A DNA stretch of 47,148 bases, taken from the NCBI GenBank assembly GCA_937860055.1, contig CALMBO010000019.1, positions 1 through 47,148 on the forward strand, in the 5' to 3' direction. The stretch comes from an uncultured Verrucomicrobiota bacterium (GTDB taxonomy: Bacteria; Verrucomicrobiota; Kiritimatiellia; CAIQIC01; Lenti-01). The notes beneath the pieces were generated by a model. It was not told the origin of the DNA and searched no databases. It saw only the letters and a list, made by a program, of their open reading frames with translations. The position numbers were made by a program, and so were the translations under genes. Of the stretch, positions 42,101 through 47,148 are shown in pieces (position 1 is the stretch's first letter; each line of letters opens with the position of its first letter).

Positions 42101-42464
42101 GAACAATCTCGCGCATGTCGTGATGGAGCGGGGGGGCAATCTGCAGGACGCCTTGAAACTGGTGAACGAAGCGCTGCTGCGGCAGCCCGGCCAGCCCCAG
42201 ATGCTCAGCACGCGGGGCGCGATCTACGTGAAGCAGGGGCGCTTCAAGGAGGCCCTGCAGGACCTGCAGGAGTCCCTGCGGAAGCAAGGCCGGACCAACA
42301 ACCTGCTGATCCTGCTGGCCCAGACCTATGAAGGCTTGGGCGACCAGACCCGCGCCCTGACGGTGGCCAAGGCGCTGGCCTCGCAACCCGAGAAGCTGGA
42401 TGCCAAGCAGAAACAGGTGCTGAAGGAGCTGCTGCTCCGGCTCCAGGCCGCGCCGGCCCCTTGA
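39195..42464 (+). CDS. DUF2723-like membrane protein with TPR domain (copy 2)
   Basis: A 1089-residue paralogue of the gene just upstream, with the same order: membrane domain (about 65-430), middle domain and TPR tail. Shared landmarks include SIPFWVASTRSMADTFHVLLL, PWHLLGMGYLMVVPY, GEFWILG, SQKPFWDWM and the ASKVANN start of the TPR part. The N-terminal about 50 residues are charged and differ between copies. The start is uncertain: a GTG at 39120 in the same frame would add 25 residues; neither has a clear ribosome-binding site. The carboxyl end converges with the HAD gene, 15 bases away. Confidence 0.78.
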   Translation: MSDIPSEANGTEKGKGRFFFFRPGMGHTPGEGRDPRIPLESDPVANQFPTERQIGFCLSLLSLVLYLASMSWTAFPGPPTWALLAHLDPHSPPTSLDPLWGWWVKAAARLPVGTVAGWTGLFSALCGAASVGLLARLMMRVGYLIRNEPGRYSFIREAQARRLSGTTTGLYLACSIPFWVASTRSMADTFHVLLLLVFAWFVSQYQHWGRRRHLFLAGLFFGIGIAEYPTFLVFLPLAVFHVVREMIRWQVLRSWRMQFVLWSGLALGLLLYPLDAYVLFKQSASAGMYIPPLAAVRQVLADQVQLVTQIRFNPGFLAIIAVSIVPWLTLFTMSSRSPWFYEWGQVGVRLIFIGGLVAILFDAPFSPWHLLGMGYLMVVPYLMLAICTGYMAGEFWILGEAQALLDTALIKRTVRRASSLLAVFLPLVVVAGGVFNWSTVDGRYGRIADMAVSEILKRLEDRDILFSTGLLDDSLCLTVLEKKIPVRVISAPRTPSILYLQRLAKTFQEEAWRQPLSRGDFGMFLENLLMSEEGPGRVAIIDMPDVFREFGYLAPDGFLYRLETVPGQIDLPALVESQKPFWDWMGQLARYPVPEKSILRPYQNQLKLMASKVANNLALVQIERGDEEGALETLRMARRIHPENISVLLNLMEMGRTRELPEAAELEAAWVERQEKLGGERWVLAVRFGYVWNAREWVRRGHVWALSGVPAVEEAARRKPAVSDEDEASNDNRLRVLDQAYLMWGVPFRDDAYYRGQLMNDGRDTTALMAMCRLALRRNDPEAAEAYIAEAMAMGLAEEKTLFDRAMLAYVRGEEEAAVQSLAALVRLTSGDMRAWMALLLFSDEADPLNGEAMKMLKSQGGAPIGVHLTLASVHMSRQQWAAAQSELEQAIQQDSRNTQAWEMMVMLAQERGNKPLLDTGLRALLERDQEHFLQYQNAGVEHYRKGELAQAEAMFRKGVQRRRDAALLNNLAHVVMERGGNLQDALKLVNEALLRQPGQPQMLSTRGAIYVKQGRFKEALQDLQESLRKQGRTNNLLILLAQTYEGLGDQTRALTVAKALASQPEKLDAKQKQVLKELLLRLQAAPAP

Positions 42465-42479
42465 AGTCCGGACGCGGGA

Positions 42480-43160
42480 TCAGGATCCCAGCGGTTTCCA
42501 GGCGGCCTGCAGGGACTGCGGCGAAAGCCCGGTGAAATCCGTCGCGAAGATGTCGGCCGCCGCCACCTCTTCCCGCGCATGGCTGGTCAGCAGCGCCACC
42601 GCGCGCATTCCGGCCGCATGCGCGGCGGCGATGCCGGCCGGTGCATCTTCAAACACGAGGCATTCCCGCGGCGCGGCGCCGATGCCTTCCGCCGCCTTCA
42701 GGAAGATATCGGGTGCGGGCTTGCCGCGCTGGACATCCGCGCCGGAGACGGTTGCCCCGAAGGCGTCTTCCAGCCCCAGCGCGCGGAGGCACAGGTCCAC
42801 GTTCTCCCGCGGCGCGGAGGAACCGATGGCGCAGCGGATGCCCATCCCCCGCGCTTCGGCGATGAACTCCGCGATGCCGGGAATGGCGCGGATCCCGTCC
42901 TTCCGGATCCACTCCCGGTAGATTTCCTCCTTTTCGAAGCCGATGCGCCCGGCCTCTTCTTCGGAGACCGGCCAGCGCAGCAGTTCGCGGATGACGGCCT
43001 TGGTGCGCAGTCCGCATTTCCCGATATGGCCGGGATCGGGGCAGTCGAAGCCGTGGCGGCGCGCGACTTCCTTCCAGGATTCCACATGCAATCCGTTGGA
43101 GTCGACCACGACGCCATCGAGATCGAAGAGGAACGAGGGGATGGGGGCGGCGCCCGGCAC
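42480..43160 (-). CDS. HAD-superfamily phosphatase, beta-phosphoglucomutase-like
   Basis: A 226-residue haloacid dehalogenase enzyme. The nucleophile pair is Asp13 and Asp15 in FDLDGVVVD; motif II is GSSAPRENV, motif III RGKPAPDIF and motif IV VFEDAPAGIAAA. A helical cap lies between residues 20 and 90. These features match beta-phosphoglucomutase and related sugar phosphatases; the substrate is not fixed. The start is a GTG at 43160, two bases after the cdd stop, since no ATG lies close to the first motif. A role in the alpha-glucan metabolism of the two GH13 enzymes is possible but unproven. Confidence 0.8.
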   Translation of the reverse strand: MPGAAPIPSFLFDLDGVVVDSNGLHVESWKEVARRHGFDCPDPGHIGKCGLRTKAVIRELLRWPVSEEEAGRIGFEKEEIYREWIRKDGIRAIPGIAEFIAEARGMGIRCAIGSSAPRENVDLCLRALGLEDAFGATVSGADVQRGKPAPDIFLKAAEGIGAAPRECLVFEDAPAGIAAAHAAGMRAVALLTSHAREEVAAADIFATDFTGLSPQSLQAAWKPLGS

Positions 43161-43162
43161 GC

Positions 43163-43615
43163 TCAGGCCAGGCCGGCGGGAGTGAACGGGATGGGATAGA
43201 TGTCCCCGATCGTGGTCACGCTGATGTGCCGGATCCTGCCCTGACGGGTGAGATTGATGGCGATGATCTTCGCTTCGGGACCTTGCGCGAACTCGCGGAT
43301 CTTCTGCCGGCAGAGTCCGCAGGGGAGGGCGTAGCCGCTGCTGGATTGCACCGCGCAGGCCAACGTCCGGAGCTGGAACACGCCGGTCTTGATCATGTCG
43401 TTGATGGCATCCATCTCCGCATGCGTGGTGAGGGTGAAATCGATCGTCTCGATGTTGCATCCCACGTGGATCTTGTTGCGGATATCAAGCAGAGCGGCGC
43501 CGCACTTGTAATGGGAGAACGGGGCGTAGGCCTTTTCGCGGACTTCGATCGCCTTCTGGACGAGCCGGCGGTCGATGGCGGAAAGGTCGGACAACTTTAC
43601 TTTTTCCATGGTCAT
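43163..43615 (-). CDS. cdd: Cytidine deaminase
   Basis: A 150-residue zinc enzyme that turns cytidine and deoxycytidine into uridine forms. The catalytic pair is HAE (His65, Glu67) in THAEMDAI, and the zinc cysteines are in PCGLC (Cys99, Cys102). The tetrameric small form has a Cys ligand where the dimeric form has His; here the first ligand is His. YAPFSHYKCGAAL and the N-terminal helix are typical. It is followed by the HAD gene two bases later and preceded by the metallopeptidase gene by 42 bases. An ATG two codons later is an alternative start. Confidence 0.94.
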   Translation of the reverse strand: MTMEKVKLSDLSAIDRRLVQKAIEVREKAYAPFSHYKCGAALLDIRNKIHVGCNIETIDFTLTTHAEMDAINDMIKTGVFQLRTLACAVQSSSGYALPCGLCRQKIREFAQGPEAKIIAINLTRQGRIRHISVTTIGDIYPIPFTPAGLA

Positions 43616-43657
43616 AGGCCGAGGAATGTACCCCAGGCCCCCCGGGAGATGCAAGAT

Positions 43658-44527
43658 TCAGCGGACGAATTGGGTAAAAGCTTTTTCCAGCGCCCCGATG
43701 TCGTTCCAGCCGTAGGTTTCAAGAAGGACGGGAAGGGCGGGATCCCCGGCCAGCAGGCGCGCAAAGAAAGCGTCCCATTTTTCCCGCGGCTGGCGGAGCA
43801 GCAGGAAGCCGGTCAGATACTTGCCCGTGGTGTAGAACCGTTCGACCTCGAGCGGATCGACGGGATAGGCCGTGGCATTCAGGAGTTCTTCCATCGGAAC
43901 CCACTTCCTCAAGGGGCGGAAGGCCGCCTTTTTGCTCTGGCCTATGCCTCGGGCATCCTTGTAGGCGAACTCGCCGTAGTATTCGGCGAGCCCTTCGTTG
44001 AGCCACAGGGGCAGGCGGACAGGAAGGAAACGGTTGAAGACCAGGTGGGTCATTTCGTGCGCCAGCGTCTCCATCTTCTGGGAGTTGCCGGTCCCGAGCT
44101 CCTGCAGATACATGGTATTGCCGCGGACGAAGGAGGCCGTCCACTGGTCCAGGCCCGGCGTGCCGTCCACGATCTGCTTCCAGTCGCGCGGATCCCGGAA
44201 GATGAAGAGATGGGAGCGGGCCGGCGAAACCCGGTCCTGGAGACGGGGAAGATCGGCGGAAATGGCGTCGTAGAATTGCTCGCCCATGCGCGCCACCTTG
44301 GCCGCGAACATCTTCTGGTCGTGGTGGAGGATGAAGTGTTCGCTCTGGAGGTGTTTCCAGCGGTAATCCGGATGGTGGAGCCAGGCGATATCCTCGGCCA
44401 GCAGGCCGGTTTGTTCGACGGCTTCGGCCTCGATATCCTGGGTTTCCGGAGGCGGCCTGGCTCCCGGCGGCAGGGCGGCGGCGTTCAAGGCGTGGAAGGC
44501 AAGCAGGAGGAGGAAGCATTTTCTCAT
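43658..44527 (-). CDS. Secreted gluzincin metallopeptidase (peptidase MA-like)
   Basis: A 289-residue zinc metallopeptidase with a signal peptide (about 1-18). The zinc motif is HEMTH (His157, Glu158, His161), and a downstream Glu in WLNEGLAEY (Glu178 or Glu182) supplies the third ligand, the gluzincin arrangement found in the peptidase MA family. The N-terminal part HFILHHDQKMFAAKVARMGEQFYDAI is typical of that family. Its start overlaps the stop of the upstream lipoprotein gene (ATGA). It probably acts in the periplasm or on the surface. The substrate is unknown. Confidence 0.82.
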   Translation of the reverse strand: MRKCFLLLLAFHALNAAALPPGARPPPETQDIEAEAVEQTGLLAEDIAWLHHPDYRWKHLQSEHFILHHDQKMFAAKVARMGEQFYDAISADLPRLQDRVSPARSHLFIFRDPRDWKQIVDGTPGLDQWTASFVRGNTMYLQELGTGNSQKMETLAHEMTHLVFNRFLPVRLPLWLNEGLAEYYGEFAYKDARGIGQSKKAAFRPLRKWVPMEELLNATAYPVDPLEVERFYTTGKYLTGFLLLRQPREKWDAFFARLLAGDPALPVLLETYGWNDIGALEKAFTQFVR

Positions 44528-45051
44528 GGGGCGGGTTCTCCCGGGGAGGTCTCGATGAACAGCAAGGCGCGGGTGGCGGGGGCAGGTTCGAATTCGGATT
44601 CGATGGTGAAGGTCGCCTGGCTGTCGCCATGGACGAAGGTGAGGCTCCAGACGTTTTCGGCCTGTACCGTGCTGGTTTCCTTCCAGCCTGCGGCCGGCCA
44701 TTGCGCGCGGAGAAAGTCCAGCAGGCGATCCGGGGGGAGGCCGGTCCGGAGGGAGAGGGTGGAACCACGGGGACCTTCGGTCCAGAGGTCATAGCGGGCA
44801 TCGGTGGGCAGGATGATGTCGCCGGGGAGTCCCTCCGGCCGTTTCCGGCTTCCGGTTTGGTCAAGGACGAGCCTTTGGTTTCCGGATCGGATCTGGATTT
44901 TCCCGTTTTCGACAAAGAGAACGGTGTTGGTATCCCCGGTTTCGGCCGCGATCGCCTCCCGCAATCTTTCCGCCGCCTTCCGGTCGGCGGGGGGGCGGTC
45001 GCAACCGGCCGCCATCGCAAGGAGCAGGAACATCCATGTCCAGGCGGCCAT
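44524..45051 (-). CDS. Lipoprotein, second of a related pair
   Basis: A 175-residue predicted lipoprotein with lipobox MAAGC. The C-terminal half (RLLDFLRAQWPAAGWKE, then VWSLTFVHGDSQATFTIE) is a small alpha-beta domain that resembles that of the upstream lipoprotein, in which a helix is followed by GW and two or three strands. Its start overlaps the upstream stop by one base (TGATG) and its stop overlaps the metallopeptidase start (ATGA), so the three genes are translationally coupled. Function unknown. Confidence 0.8.
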   Translation of the reverse strand: MAAWTWMFLLLAMAAGCDRPPADRKAAERLREAIAAETGDTNTVLFVENGKIQIRSGNQRLVLDQTGSRKRPEGLPGDIILPTDARYDLWTEGPRGSTLSLRTGLPPDRLLDFLRAQWPAAGWKETSTVQAENVWSLTFVHGDSQATFTIESEFEPAPATRALLFIETSPGEPAP

Positions 45052-45551
45052 CAAGGGGATTCCCCTTCGCCTTCGGCGGCCGGTTCTTCCTCGTCTTCCG
45101 GCGCGTAGGCGTCCGTGTCGACTTCTTCCATCGATCCCCATTCCAGGCGGAGTTCCGATCCCGAGTCGCGCCCCTGCGCCGGACCGGCGTGGAGCCGCAG
45201 GAAGCGGGAACCTTGCTGGAATTGAAGCTGGTAGGCGGCGCCTTCCTTGACGTATTCCTTCAGCACCCAGCCATTGCCGGGCAGCTGGAACGTATAGAAT
45301 TCCAGCACGGCCGGAACATTCTTCCCGAAGAGAATCCCGGCCGATCCCGAACGGAGGGTGTCGCCGGACGAATCCAAGGTAGACAGGAAATCGGGGCACA
45401 GCGGAATGTCTTCGGGAAGATCCGGGGCCTGGGCCGGCGCGGGTTCCGCCTGGGGCAGCACGTTTTCCGCGGGCGGGACCGGTTCCCTCCTGCCGCAACC
45501 GGCGAGGAGGAGGAGGCATGGGATCCAGCACAGGATAAGCGGGTTTTTCAT
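45051..45551 (-). CDS. Lipoprotein, first of a related pair
   Basis: A 166-residue predicted lipoprotein with lipobox LLAGC. A Pro/Ala/Glu-rich linker follows, then a domain with VLEFYTFQLPGNGWVLKE and a strand-rich part YQLQFQQGSRFLRLHAG, comparable to the downstream lipoprotein. The tail is highly acidic (EDEEEPAAEGEGE). First gene of the operon with the second lipoprotein, the metallopeptidase and probably cdd and the HAD gene. A predicted promoter lies just upstream. Confidence 0.8.
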   Translation of the reverse strand: MKNPLILCWIPCLLLLAGCGRREPVPPAENVLPQAEPAPAQAPDLPEDIPLCPDFLSTLDSSGDTLRSGSAGILFGKNVPAVLEFYTFQLPGNGWVLKEYVKEGAAYQLQFQQGSRFLRLHAGPAQGRDSGSELRLEWGSMEEVDTDAYAPEDEEEPAAEGEGESP

Positions 45552-45570
45552 GGCTTTGACTCTAAGTCCC

Positions 45571-45599
45571 ATTGTATAAAGGCCCAGCACAGCATGCAA
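45571..45599 (-). promoter_or_regulatory. Predicted promoter of the lipoprotein-peptidase operon
   Basis: On the minus strand TTGCAT (45594-45599) and TACAAT (45571-45576) are separated by 17 bp, matching four and five consensus positions. The start would be near 45564, giving a leader of about 13 bases. The same 42-bp gap must also hold the promoter of the divergent hydrolase; TATAAA at 45575-45580 is its likely -10. Confidence 0.5.
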
Positions 45600-46457
45600 G
45601 GGATTCGGCAGGTGAAGACGGAATGGACCGTGGATGGCTCTCTGGTGGCGTTTCCCGCGGCCGGGGGGCGCAACGGCCGGATGCTGGACGGGTTCTACCG
45701 CCCGGCGCCGAAGAATAAGGCTCCCTTGCTGGTTTATGTCCACGGCATGGGCAGCAATTTCTACCGGTCGGCGCTGAAGAAGGCCTTTCTGGAAGCCGCC
45801 CCGGCGATGGGCTTGGCCATCCTGTCGTTCAACAACCGGGGCGCGGAGCGCGGAACCGAAGACGAAAAATTCCGCACCTGTCTCGCCGATCTGGATGCGG
45901 CGGCGGAATTCGGCCGGCGGCGGGGGCATCGGCGGCTGGTGTTCATCGGCCACAGCACCGGCTGCCAGAAGATCGTCTATTGGCAGGCGCAGCGGCGGAA
46001 TCCCGCGGTGTCGGGGCTGGTGCTGCTGGCGCCGGCGGACGACTATGCGGTGAACCGGCACGATCTGGGCCGGCGCTTCGAAAAAAAGGTGGCGTGGGCG
46101 AAGAAGATGGTCGCCGCCGGCCGGGACGGTGCGCCGGTGACGGGGCTGTACGAGCGGTTCACGGCGAAACGGTTTCTGAGCCTGGCCGACGAGCGGGCGC
46201 TGGAAGCCAACGTGTTCCGCTACGAGGGTGCGCTGACCCAATTCCGCCGGGTGAAATGCCCGTTGCTGGCGGTGTTCGGGGAGGAAGAGGAATTCGCGGC
46301 GATTCCGCCGGCGGAAATGCTGGCGATCCTGCGCCGGAAAACGGGATCGCGCGATTTCGACGACTGGCTGATTCCGGGGGCGAACCACAGCTTCAAGGGC
46401 AGCGAAGCCGAACTGGCGCTGGCGGTGTGCGGATGGGCGCGGGAGGCCGTCGGATGA
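45594..46457 (+). CDS. Alpha/beta hydrolase (DUF1749-like)
   Basis: A 287-residue serine hydrolase of the alpha/beta fold. The nucleophile elbow is GHSTG with Ser121, followed by the residues QKIVYW as in DUF1749 esterase-like proteins; the oxyanion region is HGMGSNFYRS. The catalytic His is probably in GANHSF near residue 265. No signal peptide, so cytoplasmic. The substrate is unknown. It overlaps the rsmD start (ATGA) and its own start is about 13 bases from a TATAAA element. Confidence 0.82.
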   Translation: MQGIRQVKTEWTVDGSLVAFPAAGGRNGRMLDGFYRPAPKNKAPLLVYVHGMGSNFYRSALKKAFLEAAPAMGLAILSFNNRGAERGTEDEKFRTCLADLDAAAEFGRRRGHRRLVFIGHSTGCQKIVYWQAQRRNPAVSGLVLLAPADDYAVNRHDLGRRFEKKVAWAKKMVAAGRDGAPVTGLYERFTAKRFLSLADERALEANVFRYEGALTQFRRVKCPLLAVFGEEEEFAAIPPAEMLAILRRKTGSRDFDDWLIPGANHSFKGSEAELALAVCGWAREAVG

Positions 46458-47023
46458 GGCTGACGGGCGGAGAGCACAGCGGGCGCCTGCTGAAGGTGCC
46501 GGTGGACGGAACGCGGCCCACGCAGGACAAGGTTCGTGCGGCGATTTTTTCTTCGCTGGCGGCGATGGTGCCCGGTTCCCGCGTGATGGATTTGTTCGCA
46601 GGGACGGGGGCGATGGGGCTGGAGGCGTGGAGCCGGGGGGCGGCGTGGGTCGAGTGGGTCGAAAGTGGCAAGAATGCGCTGCGCTGCGTGCGCGACAACG
46701 TGCAGGCGCTGAAGGTGCCGCCCGGAGCCGGCCGCGTGATGGCGTCGGATGTCTTCAAGTTGCTGGGCTTTCCTTGCGCAGGGGAGGGATTCGACCTGGC
46801 CCTCGCCGATCCGCCCTACGCCGAGGCCCGGCAAAACGGCTGGCAGGCTCGGCTCGCCGGGCTGCTGGCGAAAAACAGGTGGATCAAGCCCGGCGGCGTG
46901 TTCGTTTTCGAGACCGAAGGCAAGGATGCTCCGCCGGAACTGTCCGGCTGGCGGCTCGCCCGCGACAAAACCTACGGTTCCACCCGCGTCCTGATCTGGG
47001 TGCTGGAAGGCGCCGCAAACTGA
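46454..47023 (+). CDS. rsmD: 16S rRNA (guanine(966)-N(2))-methyltransferase
   Basis: A 189-residue SAM-dependent methyltransferase that modifies G966 of 16S rRNA in the small subunit. The N-terminal GGEHSGRLLKVP and RPTQDKVRAAIFSSL are RsmD signatures, motif I is DLFAGTGAMGLEAWSRGA, and the catalytic DPPY motif IV is at about 112-115. Length is normal. The ATG overlaps the hydrolase stop. Confidence 0.93.
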   Translation: MRLTGGEHSGRLLKVPVDGTRPTQDKVRAAIFSSLAAMVPGSRVMDLFAGTGAMGLEAWSRGAAWVEWVESGKNALRCVRDNVQALKVPPGAGRVMASDVFKLLGFPCAGEGFDLALADPPYAEARQNGWQARLAGLLAKNRWIKPGGVFVFETEGKDAPPELSGWRLARDKTYGSTRVLIWVLEGAAN

Positions 47024-47148
47024 TTTTTCACACAAGGAAAGAACTCCGGCCGATTTGCCTGCGGGGGGGGTGGGGGGTGTCAGCACCTTGTACATTTTTA
47101 GCGTTTTTATTTTGGGGTGTTTACAGTTGTGGGGCATTAAAAAACTGT
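47024..47148. other. G-run and AT-rich segment at the window edge
   Basis: After rsmD comes a G8-T-G6 run (47063-47077), then a sharply AT-rich stretch (47090-47148) with TTTTTA words and an ACAGTT...AACTGT inverted pair that reaches the end of the window. It could be the promoter region of the next gene, or the edge of a foreign segment, but no gene can be called. Confidence 0.4.

Noticed and set aside
45556..45580. TTGACT and TATAAA as a plus-strand promoter pair
   Set aside because: The spacer is only 13 bp, too short for a sigma-70 promoter; TATAAA alone may still be a -10 box.

Overview
The window is about 47 kb of GC-rich chromosome from a Gram-negative bacterium: several lipobox lipoproteins, secreted enzymes and diderm-type housekeeping genes are present. 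The combination of a GxxExxY gene set in CACAGAG-type repeats, a floA-nfeD cluster, DUF2723-like membrane/TPR giants and a zinc-binding L28 suggests the PVC superphylum (Kiritimatiellota or Verrucomicrobiota). That placement is inference; no rRNA is present to confirm it. No CRISPR array, phage or transposase gene was found. About 44 protein genes and one tRNA-Lys are supported.

Layout. 1-714 holds no convincing gene: a structured GC-rich stretch, then an array of G5-G7 runs. 715-6430 (minus) carries two secreted GH13 alpha-glucan enzymes in tandem. 6721-9603 holds a tiny CxxC membrane protein, a lipoprotein-cysE-tRNA-Lys unit (minus), and hpt. 9610-11592 carries a polysaccharide deacetylase and an anchored coiled-coil protein. 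11647-15054 (minus) is a four-gene nfeD / beta-helix membrane protein / floA / proline-rich protein operon in which every gene overlaps the next. 15202-26020 (plus) runs through a lipoprotein, a secreted protein, aroD, aroB, a nuclease-like protein, a GxxExxY gene flanked by 32-bp inverted repeats, dprA, topA, xerC, a DJ-1 protein, a methyltransferase and queH. Next come rpmB, gltA and a TPR protein, then udk and upp (minus). 30049-42464 (plus) is accB-accC, a YvcK-family protein with an extra C-terminal domain, a Nudix hydrolase, a sialidase-fold protein and two large paralogous membrane/TPR proteins. 42480-45551 (minus) carries two related lipoproteins, a secreted metallopeptidase, cdd and a HAD phosphatase. 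The window ends with an alpha/beta hydrolase and rsmD (plus).

How the genes work together. Nucleobase and nucleoside salvage is well represented (hpt, udk, upp, cdd). aroD and aroB supply two early shikimate steps. accB and accC are the biotin half of acetyl-CoA carboxylase, and gltA opens the TCA cycle. dprA-topA-xerC is a DNA-handling block seen in this order in other bacteria. Most genes are tightly packed, often with ATGA or TGATG stop/start overlaps that suggest translational coupling.

The most unusual signals are: (i) the GxxExxY cassette bounded by imperfect 32-bp inverted repeats, plus a gene-less relative of it between udk and upp; (ii) two intergenic loci that each carry a pair of TTTTCCA-N5-TGGAAAA palindromes exactly 31 bp apart; (iii) a triple about-75-residue repeat in place of the usual zinc fingers at the C-terminus of topoisomerase I; (iv) the YvcK fusion; (v) the twin membrane/TPR giants; and (vi) several predicted promoters lying so close to start codons that the mRNAs would be leaderless or nearly so.
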